Positions 45,826 through 52,804 are shown, counted from the first letter of the stretch. The stretch is DNA of 64,000 nt from Streptomyces sp. TRM68416 (GCF_014596915.1 NZ_JACVWU010000001.1:434001-498000); one strand, 5' to 3'. A program made the numbers and translations. The notes: generated by a model from the sequence alone, not told the origin.

Positions 45826-47239
45826 TCTGCTCCCGCACCGACACGAACTGCTGCCGCACGGCCTGCCCGACGGCGAGTTCCTCACCCGGCTCCAGCACCT
45901 GCGCCGCCGCGCCCTGCCAGGCCGGCGGGGTGCGCGGGTCGAGGGTGCCCTGCGAGGCGCCGAGCGCCCAGGCCGCCTGCCGGGCGGCACCGATCGCCGC
46001 GTAGTCCGCCGGCTGCGGTACGACGACCTGCGCACCGAACAGCGAGGGCGCCGAGGCCTGTACGGCCGGCAGCTCGGCCGCCGCGCCCAGCAGGAAGACC
46101 CGCCGCACCTCCACGCCCCGGCCGCGCAGCACGTCGAGCGCGTCGGCGAGCCCGCACAGCATGCCCTCGAACGCGGCCCGCGCCAGATGCTCCGGCTTCA
46201 TCGCCTCCCGCCTGAGCCCCGCGAGCGTCCCCGCGGTGTGCGGCAGGTTCGGGGTGCGCTCGCCCTCCAGGTAGGGCAGCAGCACCAGCCCGTGCGCTCC
46301 GGGCGTCGACTTCATCGCCAGGTCGGACAGGCTCTCCAGATCCGGCAGCCCGAGCAGTTCGGCGGTGCCGCGCAGGGTGCGTACGGCGTTCAGGGTGGTG
46401 ACGACCGGCAGGTGCATGCCGGTGGCGTCGGCCAGGGCGGTGATCATGCCGGTGGGGTCGTGGAGCGCCTCGGGGTGCACGGCCATCACGGAACCGGAGG
46501 CGCCGAGCGAGACGACCGCGTCGCCGAGCCCGATGCCGAGCCCGAACGCGGCGGCCATCGTCTCGCCGGTCCCGGCGGAGATCAGCAGCCCCTCCGGTGT
46601 CGTACCGGCCGCGTCGGACGGCCCGATCACCTCGGGCAGCATGACCTGGTGACCGAGCGCCAGCTCGACGAGGTCGGTGCGGTAGGCACCGCTGGCGGCG
46701 GACCAGTAGCCGGTGCCGGAGGCCCCGCCGCGGTCGGTGGTCCGGCGCACCGGGCGCCCGAGGAGCTGCCACACCAGCCAGTCGTGGGCCTGGAGGAGGA
46801 CGGCGGTGCGGGCGGCGGCGTCGGGTTCGCTCTTGGCCAGCCAGCGCAGCTTGGTCACCGGGTGCGCGGCCTGCGGTACGCAGCCCACGGCCTGCGCCCA
46901 GGCCTCGCGCCCGCCGAACGCGTCGACCAGGTCGGCCGCGGCGACCTGCGCGCGCTTGTCGCCGCCGACCATGGCGAGGCGGACGGTGTTGCCCTGGGCG
47001 TCCAGGGGCACGACGGCGTTCTGCTGCGCGGACACGCCGATGGCCTGGACGCCTTCGAGGAGCCCGCCGCCGGCGGCTTCGCCGAGGGACAGCAGCCAGG
47101 CCTGCGGATCCACGTCGGAGGGGCGGCCCTCCACGGGGTGCTGGGCATACCCCTGCCGGAGCACGGCTCCGGTGTCCGCGTCGCAGACGACGATACGAGT
47201 GAACTCGGGCGAACTGTCCAGCCCGGCGACTATCCCCAT
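45800..47239 (-). CDS. FGGY-family carbohydrate kinase (xylulokinase-like)
   Basis: A 479-residue sugar kinase of the FGGY family, which phosphorylates sugars such as xylulose or gluconate with ATP. The N-terminal ATPase lobe starts GIVAGLDSSPEFTRIVVCDA, and the sugar-binding region has GVSAQQNAVVPLD and GGDKRAQ. The C-terminal lobe has VSLGASGSVMAVHPE, LVLLPYLEGERTPNLP and VFLLGAAAELPAVQ. The exact sugar cannot be read from sequence. There is no ribosome-binding site; TAGAAT lies seven bases upstream of the ATG, suggesting a leaderless mRNA. No sugar transporter adjoins, unlike typical pentose operons. Confidence 0.85.
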   Translation of the reverse strand: MGIVAGLDSSPEFTRIVVCDADTGAVLRQGYAQHPVEGRPSDVDPQAWLLSLGEAAGGGLLEGVQAIGVSAQQNAVVPLDAQGNTVRLAMVGGDKRAQVAAADLVDAFGGREAWAQAVGCVPQAAHPVTKLRWLAKSEPDAAARTAVLLQAHDWLVWQLLGRPVRRTTDRGGASGTGYWSAASGAYRTDLVELALGHQVMLPEVIGPSDAAGTTPEGLLISAGTGETMAAAFGLGIGLGDAVVSLGASGSVMAVHPEALHDPTGMITALADATGMHLPVVTTLNAVRTLRGTAELLGLPDLESLSDLAMKSTPGAHGLVLLPYLEGERTPNLPHTAGTLAGLRREAMKPEHLARAAFEGMLCGLADALDVLRGRGVEVRRVFLLGAAAELPAVQASAPSLFGAQVVVPQPADYAAIGAARQAAWALGASQGTLDPRTPPAWQGAAAQVLEPGEELAVGQAVRQQFVSVREQTHPGAFRP

Positions 47240-47246
47240 GGCGAAA

Positions 47247-47252
47247 ATTCTA
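47247..47252 (-). promoter_or_regulatory. -10 element of a probable leaderless kinase transcript
   Basis: On the - strand TAGAAT occupies 47252-47247 and is followed by seven bases and the ATG at 47239. There is no Shine-Dalgarno sequence. It is the same arrangement as at dgt and dnaG. Confidence 0.5.
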
Positions 47253-47279
47253 TGGGCCAGGCGCTACCGCGATGTGCGC

Positions 47280-47585
47280 TCAGGTGTTGCTGGTTCCCCA
47301 GTCGTCCTCCGCCTGCCCGTTGGTGTTCCGGTCCCGCAGGGAGCGGACCCGCTGGGCCACGGAGTCCGGGACGTGGTCGCCGACCTTGTCGCTGACGGCG
47401 TGGTACGCCTTCCCCGCGTACACCCGGCCCTGCTGGGCGGCCGTCTCGGCGGTGTTGCGGACCGCCGGGTTCTGCGCCACCTGGCGTGCCGACTTCTTCA
47501 ACTGTTCGTAGCGTTCGCGCCCGGCACGCGTGCCCAGCACGTAACCGAGACCCAGCCCGACGACGAACGTGAGCTTGTAGCGCAT
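47280..47585 (-). CDS. YtxH-like small membrane protein
   Basis: A 101-residue protein. It begins with one membrane segment carrying the glycine-rich YtxH-type pattern (LTFVVGLGLGYVLGTRAGRE), then an amphipathic charged helix (about residues 25-90) and a polar tail. Proteins of this type are small, membrane-linked and of unknown or stress-related function. The ATG at 47585 follows GGAAGG. It is 40 bases upstream of the kinase gene, on the same strand, and divergent from the tRNA cluster. Confidence 0.75.
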   Translation of the reverse strand: MRYKLTFVVGLGLGYVLGTRAGRERYEQLKKSARQVAQNPAVRNTAETAAQQGRVYAGKAYHAVSDKVGDHVPDSVAQRVRSLRDRNTNGQAEDDWGTSNT

Positions 47586-47725
47586 TGGCGGCCAGCCTTC
47601 CCTCGTGGGCGTCGTGGGAGTACCGATTGGCGGAGCACCCCCCTGCTTGCGCTAATGTATGTGTCGCAGCGAGCGCCCGCCCCCTGGCGAATACCCAGGT
47701 AGGTACGTTCGATGCAACGAGGCAT

Positions 47726-47798
47726 TCCTCCGTAGCTCAATTGGCAGAGCAGCCGGCTGTTAACCGGCAGGTTACTGGTTCGAGTCCAGTCGGGGGAG
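47726..47798 (+). tRNA. tRNA-Asn (GTT), copy 1
   Basis: 73 bases. The acceptor TCCTCCG pairs with CGGGGGA (one G-U), the anticodon stem is GCCGG/CCGGC with loop CTGTTAA, and the anticodon GTT is at 47759-47761. The TPsiC arm has GGTTCGAGTCC. CCA is not encoded. Confidence 0.95.
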
Positions 47799-47803
47799 CT
47801 CGG

Positions 47804-47876
47804 TCCTCCGTAGCTCAATTGGCAGAGCAGCCGGCTGTTAACCGGCAGGTTACTGGTTCGAGTCCAGTCGGGGGAG
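47804..47876 (+). tRNA. tRNA-Asn (GTT), copy 2
   Basis: An identical 73-base copy of the first tRNA-Asn gene, 78 bases downstream, with anticodon GTT at 47837-47839. The five-base spacer shows the pair arose by tandem duplication. A hairpin terminator follows at once. Confidence 0.95.
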
Positions 47877-47887
47877 CAGATGGAACG

Positions 47888-47909
47888 AGGACCCTTCGGG
47901 GTCCTTTTT
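47888..47909 (+). terminator. Rho-independent terminator after the tRNA-Asn pair
   Basis: AGGACCC-TTCG-GGGTCCT is a perfect 7-bp stem with a TTCG tetraloop, followed by TTTT. This is a textbook intrinsic terminator ending the tRNA-Asn transcript. Confidence 0.92.
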
Positions 47910-48043
47910 CATGCCCCGGGGAACCGCGCCGCGCGCACGGAAGTCCTCAAGGGCGTGCGTAGTCGACCATCCGAAGCAGGAGATCGTATGAGCGGCTATG
48001 CTGCGGCAGACGGCGCGTACACATGTACGCGACACGCCGCTAT

Positions 48044-48120
48044 GGGGCGGTAGCTCAGCCGGTTAGAGCAGCGGACTCATAATCCGTCGGCCGTGGGTTC
48101 GAGTCCCACCCGCCCCACCA
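48044..48120 (+). tRNA. tRNA with CAT anticodon (Ile2 or elongator Met)
   Basis: 74 bases plus encoded CCA (48118-48120). The acceptor GGGGCGG pairs with CCGCCCC, and the anticodon loop CTCATAA puts CAT at 48078-48080. It lacks initiator features. Whether it is tRNA-Ile2 (lysidine-modified) or elongator tRNA-Met cannot be settled by eye. The accessory island begins just after its 3' end. Confidence 0.9.
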
Positions 48121-48163
48121 CTCGCTTCGATGCAGGAACGTTTTCACCTGCAGAAGCGGCTCG

Positions 48164-48187
48164 GCCCCTCCGTGGCGGAGGGGCTTT
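48164..48187 (+). terminator. Terminator after the CAT tRNA
   Basis: GCCCCTCCG-TGG-CGGAGGGGC forms a perfect 9-bp stem followed by TTTC, 44 bases after the tRNA end. Confidence 0.88.
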
Positions 48188-48200
48188 CGCCGTCTCTGAA

Positions 48201-48242
48201 GATCGTTAGCTCAGTCGGCGCTCAACCGAAGTACAGACGATC
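48201..48242 (+). other. tRNA-like 5' fragment
   Basis: GATCGT-TAGCTCAGTCGG looks like the acceptor start and D-arm of a tRNA, and ACGATC 24 bases later can pair with GATCGT. There is no anticodon arm or TPsiC arm. It may be a remnant of a tRNA or attachment site; function is unknown. Confidence 0.35.
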
Positions 48243-48299
48243 AAGACGTGGAGCGGCCCCGGCCGGGGCACAGGTACCAGCCGGGGCCGCGGTGGATGG

Positions 48300-48953
48300 T
48301 CAGGGACGGGCCTGGACGATGAGCGTGCCGATGTGCCCGGCCTTCGGGGCGTCCACGACCGTCGCCTCGGCCGCCGCGAATCCGGCCCGGAGCAGCAGGC
48401 GCTCCCACACGGCGGGCCGATAGCTGTACCGGTAGGTGAACATGGCCTTCCCCGCGAAGCCCCCCTTGTACATGCCCTGGGGCCCGTACGCGCCGGGAAT
48501 AGCGGGCGGCTGGGAGAACACGAACACCCCGCCCGGGGCCAGATGCTTGCGGACCAGGGGGAAGAGGCGGGACGGGTCGGTGAACCAGGCTGCGCCGAAG
48601 ATGGAGTACACGGCGTCGTACCGGCCGTCGTCGGCGGCGAGCCAGTCGAGGATCTCGCCCTGCTCGATCCGCACGCCGAGCGGCGCCCACTTCTCGCTCG
48701 CCCGCTGCACCATGCGCGGCGACAGGTCCACGCCGGTTACTTTGACGCCCTGCTGCGCGAGGTGCGCGAGGGCGCGGCCGGTGCCGCATCCGACCTCCAG
48801 CACGGACTTCGCGGCGCCCAGAAGTTCCGGTCCGGGGCCGTGGCCGGCGTACTGCGTCCAGCAGAACGACGGCTCGGCGTCCTCCTTGAACGCCGACTCG
48901 GCGAAGGCGTCCCACAGTTCGGTCTCGGCAGCGATGTCGTGCGGTACGGGCAC
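48300..48953 (-). CDS. Class I SAM-dependent methyltransferase of the accessory island
   Basis: A 217-residue methyltransferase. Motif I is VLEVGCGTGRALAHLAQQG (about residues 50-68), the ribose-binding Asp is in VTGVDLSPRMVQRA, and YDAVYSIFGAAWFTDP and KHLAPGGVFVFSQPPA follow. The substrate is unknown. The GTG at 48953 follows GAGGAA. It is the last gene of a four-gene - strand operon (two small Cys proteins, a glycine-rich-domain-like protein, this enzyme), so its natural substrate may be encoded or made by those neighbours. Confidence 0.87.
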   Translation of the reverse strand: MPVPHDIAAETELWDAFAESAFKEDAEPSFCWTQYAGHGPGPELLGAAKSVLEVGCGTGRALAHLAQQGVKVTGVDLSPRMVQRASEKWAPLGVRIEQGEILDWLAADDGRYDAVYSIFGAAWFTDPSRLFPLVRKHLAPGGVFVFSQPPAIPGAYGPQGMYKGGFAGKAMFTYRYSYRPAVWERLLLRAGFAAAEATVVDAPKAGHIGTLIVQARP

Positions 48954-49031
48954 AGCGTGTTCCTCTGGTCGTCGGGATGCGGGAGCCCCCGCCCTCGGGG
49001 AACCGTGAGGGCGGGGGCGACTGTAGCGGGG

Positions 49032-49532
49032 TCAGTGGCTGTCGGGGACCTTGTCGTCGCACGGGGAGCAGTTCGCCCCGTCGATGGCCCAGAGCTCTTC
49101 GTCGATCGCCCAGCCCTGGGAGCGGAGGAAGTCGCCGGTGCGCAGGCACAGGCCGTCGCGGCGGCGCTCGATGAACGGGGCGTGATGCTTGAATCGGCCG
49201 CCGTTGTACAGGCGGCAGATGCCCCACCAGACGGGCGTGTCGAGGATGAGCTGGTGGACACCGATGTCGACGAGCTTGCCCACGCCGAGGTGCTGGTCGG
49301 GGTTCTCGATGGAACCCATGACGTACATGACGGCGTTGCCGAGGATCCGTTCGGCCATGTCGCGGACCATGGTGTGGTCGCGCAGGAGCAGGGCGACCTC
49401 ACGGTCCCACAGGCTCATGCCGGAGTCGAAGACGTTGGCCGTCAGCTCCGTGATGTGCGGGGCGACCGCGTTGAGGAGTTCCTGCGGGTCCCGGGTGCGC
49501 GTGACGGCGGGGTGTTCTAACGCGAGGCTCAC
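49032..49532 (-). CDS. Glycine-rich-domain-like protein with TTA codon and Cys tail
   Basis: A 166-residue protein. The middle (about residues 45-125) has DREVALLLRDHTMVRDMAER and VDIGVHQLILDTPVWWG with GGRFKHHAP. This pattern recalls actinomycete proteins annotated as glycine-rich domain-containing (VDIGWHxFILxTxxY...IHHxP), but here the usual Trp before the His is Val. The tail ends ANCSPCDDKVPDSH, with a CxxC pair. The GTG at 49532 follows AGGAGG at good distance. Leu5 is coded by TTA (49520-49518), making expression bldA-dependent. It lies between the small Cys proteins and the methyltransferase. Function is unknown; the tail could bind a metal or be modified. Confidence 0.65.
   Translation of the reverse strand: MSLALEHPAVTRTRDPQELLNAVAPHITELTANVFDSGMSLWDREVALLLRDHTMVRDMAERILGNAVMYVMGSIENPDQHLGVGKLVDIGVHQLILDTPVWWGICRLYNGGRFKHHAPFIERRRDGLCLRTGDFLRSQGWAIDEELWAIDGANCSPCDDKVPDSH
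49518..49520 (-). promoter_or_regulatory. TTA leucine codon near the start of the glycine-rich-domain-like gene
   Basis: Codons 1-8 read GTG AGC CTC GCG TTA GAA CAC CCC. TTA is codon 5, an early position typical of bldA-controlled genes. Confidence 0.85.
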
Positions 49533-49598
49533 GTGATTCCTCCTGCTGTGGTTGGGCGCCTCTGGTGGGAGGCGTCGGGGCCCGCCCGGCCCGATGGG

Positions 49599-49838
49599 TC
49601 ACGAGGTGCTGGACGAGCGGGAGCTGTGTGTGGTGCTCTTCGGGCGGCGGGGCCGCTGCCTGCATCGGGGGCCGCAGGCGTACACCTCGACGCTCCAGCC
49701 GCGTCCGTTGCTCGACCGGCCCGCACTGACCACGCCGGGCCGTGTCATCAGAGACCTGCCGCACCAGCAGCACTCCCAGCCCTGAACCTGACGGAAGGTG
49801 AGGGAGTCGGCGTGCGGCGGCTCGGGGTTCCACTTCAC
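49599..49838 (-). CDS. Small Cys-rich (zinc-ribbon-like) protein
   Basis: A 79-residue basic protein. WECCWCGRSL gives CCxxC, and YACGPRCRQRP gives CxxxC about 30 residues later, which together could bind one zinc ion. The tail is Arg/Ser-rich. Similar small proteins occur next to XRE regulators in many Streptomyces; their role is not known to me. The GTG at 49838 overlaps the stop of the preceding small gene (GTGA), so the two are translationally coupled. The gene is invisible if only ATG starts are allowed. Confidence 0.7.
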   Translation of the reverse strand: MKWNPEPPHADSLTFRQVQGWECCWCGRSLMTRPGVVSAGRSSNGRGWSVEVYACGPRCRQRPRRPKSTTHSSRSSSTS

Positions 49839-50032
49839 GGCTGGTCGGCGAATGGCACCAGGTCGTAGGCCTGGCGGCAGGACGGGCAGGCAAACAGACC
49901 GGCACCGGGGCCGGAGCACTGCTCGACGGCGCTGATGAGGCGAACGCCCCGCGCGTTGCCCTGATGCCACGCACACCACCCGTATCCGGTGGGGGTGTTG
50001 GGGAGGGCTGCGGTCTGCGTATTCTCCGGCAT
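49835..50032 (-). CDS. Small CxxC protein, first gene of the island operon
   Basis: A 65-residue protein. GYGWCAWHQG (Cys20 and His23) and FACPSCRQAYDLVP (Cys49 and Cys52) form a likely zinc-binding set, with one more Cys at 39. It ends ADQP. Related short proteins with WCAWHQG and LVPxADQP are recurrent in Streptomyces near XRE regulators. The ATG at 50032 follows TTGGAG. It begins the - strand operon and faces the XRE regulator gene across a 162-base gap that contains a perfect palindrome. Confidence 0.75.
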   Translation of the reverse strand: MPENTQTAALPNTPTGYGWCAWHQGNARGVRLISAVEQCSGPGAGLFACPSCRQAYDLVPFADQP

Positions 50033-50143
50033 GTCGACTCCAACCAGTCGGCCGCTCCCGGGACCGTTCGCGCGGTCGCCGGGGTTAACTGTCCTGGCCA
50101 GCGTCTTGTGACTCCTGGTGTCGAGTCGATCCCCCACCGGTAA

Positions 50144-50158
50144 TCTCACGGTGAGATG
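50144..50158. promoter_or_regulatory. Palindromic operator candidate between divergent genes
   Basis: ATCTCAC-G-GTGAGAT is a perfect 7-1-7 inverted repeat, 37 bases before the chosen XRE start (50195) and 111 bases before the oppositely oriented small gene. This is the usual size and place for the binding site of an autoregulating XRE protein. Confidence 0.5.
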
Positions 50159-50194
50159 GAATCCCATCCCGCACGCGATACCGGGGGCCACGCC

Positions 50195-51046
50195 ATGGGG
50201 ACCGCGCTGGAGCCGATCGAACTGCCCGACTGGGCATGGGAGCGCGCCGAGGTCCGCCAGTCGCTGCGAGCCCGCGACATGGGCGCCGTGTTCCGGCACG
50301 CGCAGCAGTACGCCGGCGCGAGCCAGGCCCGGATCGCCACTGCCACGGGCATGACGCAGGCCCGCGTCTCCGAGGTCATCAGCGGACGGCGGGAAGTGTC
50401 CCGGCTGGACGTGTACGAGCGGATCGCCGACGGCCTGCACATGCCCGACGACGCACGCCACCTCCTCGGCCTGGCCGCGAGCCGGGAACGGCGGGCGGGC
50501 GGGGCCGCCTTCGACCTGGCCGCGTTCCCGGAAGTGGTACGCGTGTACCAGGCGCAGAGCTCGGCAGCCGAGGAGATCCAGCAACAGGCCCGCGCAGCCA
50601 CAGAGCTGGACGTGCTCGCCGTCCGTGGCCTCGGTCTGATCGGCCTCAATGATTCGCTGCTGCGCGCCTGCCTGCCGCGCGAACGGGGCGGCAAGGGTCT
50701 CAGCGTCCGGGTCGCGCTACTCGACCCCGACAGCGACGCCCTGGACCGTCGGGCGGCGGAAATCGGGGAGTCCGCCGAGTCCCTCGCGTCCGGGGTGCGG
50801 CTCGCCGAGGCGCGGCTGCGAGAGCTCGCCGACGTCGGCGACGTCAGTGTCTGGCGGTACCGGATGCTCCCGACGTGGCGGCTCATCCGTACCGACGGGA
50901 CCCTGTTCGTCGGCGCGTTCGATGCCGGATGGGAAGGGCACGAGTCGGCGCTGTACAAGGTGATGGAGACCCCGCACGGCCCGCTGTACCGGGGGTTCAG
51001 GCGGATGTTCGAGGCGGTCATCGTCGGCGCGCGGCGCACGATCTGA
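50195..51046 (+). CDS. XRE-family regulator with DUF5919-like sensor part
   Basis: A 283-residue DNA-binding protein. The helix-turn-helix is in residues about 25-80 (RHAQQYAGASQARIATATGM, QARVSEVISGRREV). The C-terminal 170 residues (from AATELDVLAVRGLGLIGLND) resemble the PLD-like DUF5919 sensor region seen in Streptomyces XRE proteins. Those bind unknown ligands. The ATG at 50195 starts MGTALEPIELPDWAWE as in relatives; the in-frame ATG at 50156 lies inside the palindrome and is less likely. It is divergent from the Cys-protein operon and is followed 16 bases later by the CYTH gene, so it probably controls both units. Confidence 0.82.
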   Translation: MGTALEPIELPDWAWERAEVRQSLRARDMGAVFRHAQQYAGASQARIATATGMTQARVSEVISGRREVSRLDVYERIADGLHMPDDARHLLGLAASRERRAGGAAFDLAAFPEVVRVYQAQSSAAEEIQQQARAATELDVLAVRGLGLIGLNDSLLRACLPRERGGKGLSVRVALLDPDSDALDRRAAEIGESAESLASGVRLAEARLRELADVGDVSVWRYRMLPTWRLIRTDGTLFVGAFDAGWEGHESALYKVMETPHGPLYRGFRRMFEAVIVGARRTI

Positions 51047-51062
51047 CGAGAGGGGAACGCAG

Positions 51063-51617
51063 ATGATCGAAGCGGAGTTGAAAGCGCGCGTGCACGCACC
51101 CGAGGCCGTGATGCGGCAGCTGGACGAGCTCGCCACGGCGCGGGTCGAGGTGTACCGGGACACGTATTACGACCGGCCGGACGGCTCACTGGAGAAAGCC
51201 GGCGAGGAACTACGGCTGCGGACCGTGCACGGCGCGGACGGCACGCGCACGGTGCTCACGTACAAGGGCGCGGCGGTCGATGCCGATTCCGGATCCAAGC
51301 CCGAGCACGAGACGGTCGTTGAGGACGCCGACCAAGCTCACGCCATCCTCCGCGGACTTGGGCATGTGGAGCTGATCGCGTTCGAGAAGCGGTGCCGGAA
51401 CTACGACTTCACCGCGCACGGCCGGCGGATGCTCGCCACGCTGGTGCGGGTGCCGGAGATCGACGGCACGTTCCTGGAAGTCGAGACCCTCGCCGACGAG
51501 GACGACGTCACGGCCGCGCTGGACGATGTGCGGGCGGTGCTCACCGAGCTCGGCATCAGTGCCGGGGATCTGACCCGGGAGACGTACACAGGCGCCGTCG
51601 CGGCGCAGCGCCGCTGA
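51063..51617 (+). CDS. CYTH-domain protein (class IV adenylate cyclase/ThTPase-like)
   Basis: A 184-residue CYTH-fold protein. The signature ExExK is at residues 3-7 (IEAELKARV). Further strands carry the phosphate-binding basic residues (ELRLRTVH, RTVLTYKG) and acidic metal ligands (HETVVED, FEKRCRNY, FLEVETLADEDD). The length fits CyaB-like class IV adenylate cyclases; some relatives instead hydrolyse thiamine triphosphate or tripolyphosphate, so the reaction is open. It follows the XRE gene by 16 bases with GAGGGGAACGC as ribosome-binding site. Its presence suggests that a nucleotide or polyphosphate signal takes part in this system. Confidence 0.82.
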   Translation: MIEAELKARVHAPEAVMRQLDELATARVEVYRDTYYDRPDGSLEKAGEELRLRTVHGADGTRTVLTYKGAAVDADSGSKPEHETVVEDADQAHAILRGLGHVELIAFEKRCRNYDFTAHGRRMLATLVRVPEIDGTFLEVETLADEDDVTAALDDVRAVLTELGISAGDLTRETYTGAVAAQRR

Positions 51618-51681
51618 CCCGCCTCCCTGGCATGCCCGAAGCCCTCAGCAGTCCGTCACGGCCATCCGGGGGACTTCGGGG

Positions 51682-52362
51682 CTACGCCTTTGGGACCGCC
51701 CACTCCACCACCTCGCCGCTCTCCAGTTCGTACACGAGGCGTTCGGGCCTCTTGTCGCCGGGCACAGGGAAGGCGATAACCCCCCGGGCGCAACGTTCGG
51801 GCTTCAGGGTCTTGTCCATTGGATACTCGGGCTTCGGCATGTCACCGCCAGACAATCCGGTCACCTCGATGAGGGTTCCGTCCTCGTAGGCCAGAGACCA
51901 TTGGAACTGGCTGACAACGAGACCTGGCCCTTCTACATTGCACGTCTTGACGTCGGCGGTGGCCCACATGTCCCCGCCCTGGAAGGCTTCGGGCGTCTGG
52001 GGCTGAGGGCCCGCGTAGGGCTGCTCGTATCCGAGTGCCTGGACGGTTGTCTGGGCACTCTTCCCGGCCTCGACGAGCGTCTTCGTCGCGCCCATCTTGA
52101 GAACACCCGCATCGGCGTCAGGCGCAGTCTCGCTGTTCGCTGGGACACCGAGTGTCTGTGTGGTGGTGACCGTCGATGAGGGAGTGGTCTTGTCCGAGTT
52201 GGGATTGCCTGCGAGGCCGATCAGAACACCGACGGAGAGGCCGAGCAGGGCCGCGCCCGCATGCGTGAGGGCGCTCCGTCGGGAACGCGCCGCCTGGGGC
52301 GAGTTGTGGCCCTGGGGCCGTAGCGGCCCCTGTGGAGGGCCTGACGGTGTCCGGCTGTCCAT
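51682..52362 (-). CDS. Membrane-anchored extracytoplasmic protein
   Basis: A 226-residue protein with a Pro- and Arg-rich cytoplasmic start, one membrane segment at about residues 33-53 (ALTHAGAALLGLSVGVLIGL), a Thr/Ser-rich linker and an extracellular domain of about 140 residues. That domain carries two Cys (VKTCNVEG and PERCARG) that may pair. The domain is not recognised. The frame is open to 52500; the ATG at 52362 (MDSRTPSGPPQGP) is the most sensible start, although its ribosome-binding site is weak. It is convergent with the CYTH gene and divergent from the disrupted small gene. Codon use is less G/C-biased than in the flanking chromosome. Confidence 0.65.
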   Translation of the reverse strand: MDSRTPSGPPQGPLRPQGHNSPQAARSRRSALTHAGAALLGLSVGVLIGLAGNPNSDKTTPSSTVTTTQTLGVPANSETAPDADAGVLKMGATKTLVEAGKSAQTTVQALGYEQPYAGPQPQTPEAFQGGDMWATADVKTCNVEGPGLVVSQFQWSLAYEDGTLIEVTGLSGGDMPKPEYPMDKTLKPERCARGVIAFPVPGDKRPERLVYELESGEVVEWAVPKA

Positions 52363-52490
52363 GGTTTCAGCGTGCGTCCGCCGACCCGCATCCGCACTCG
52401 GGGAGGGAGGCAGTGTGCTGTGCTTGGCCTGCTCTTCTGTGGACCGATGGTATGGCCCCCCCTTTGCCGGGGAGGGCGCAGACTGGCTCC

Positions 52491-52804
52491 ATGGGCACAT
52501 ACCAGGGCCACGCCACGGTCTTCGTCGGGGACACCGAGTACGACGTCGAAGTGGGTCTGACCTCGACCACCCAGCGGATGCAGGCCGGAGGCTCGGGGAG
52601 GACCACTTCGCTTGAAGGTCGGATTTCGTGGGATGGCGTCATCTAGTCATCTATACGAATGACGACACCGCGGCACGGGAGATGTTCAACGGCGGCGTCA
52701 TGCGTATGCGGCTGCCGGACGGCACCGAGGGCGAGTTCTTGGTGATCGGCGGCTCGGCGGACAGGCCTGTGCGGATCTCGGGCAGCGGCGCCCCGCCGTT
52801 CTGA
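52491..52804 (+). pseudogene. Small gene disrupted by an 8-bp tandem duplication
   Basis: From ATG 52491 the frame reads MGTYQGHATVFVGDTEYDVE and stops at a TAG (52644-52646) after 51 codons. GTCATCTA is present twice in a row (52638-52645 and 52646-52653). With one copy removed the frame reads ISWDGVIYTNDDTAAREMF and continues to the TGA at 52804, giving a complete 101-residue protein ending SGSGAPPF. The restored protein resembles small DUF4873-like Streptomyces proteins with VRLPDGREGEF, though that name is from memory. It may be a recent pseudogene, a phase-variable gene or an assembly error. Confidence 0.8.
52638..52653 (+). repeat. Frameshifting 8-bp tandem duplication
   Basis: GTCATCTA-GTCATCTA. 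The extra 8 bases shift the frame and create the in-frame TAG at the unit junction. Confidence 0.95.

Larger units (their letters stand above)
48121..52804. other. Putative genomic island behind the tRNA
   Basis: The genes from 48300 to 52804 look acquired. They are regulators and small proteins rather than housekeeping genes, one carries a TTA codon, one is frameshifted, and G/C at third positions looks lower than in the flanks. The left edge abuts the 3' end of a tRNA gene, a common integration site. No integrase and no second copy of the tRNA end were found, so the right boundary is uncertain. Confidence 0.45.

Noticed and set aside
49552..49785. Small + strand open frame over the Cys-protein gene
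   Set aside because: No ribosome-binding site or motif; the - strand frame has the CCxxC and CxxxC pattern and the GTGA overlap.
51634..51682. CCCGAAG/CTTCGGG inverted repeat between the convergent CYTH and anchored-protein genes
   Set aside because: The 7-bp arms are over 30 bases apart and one overlaps a stop codon; too weak to call a terminator.
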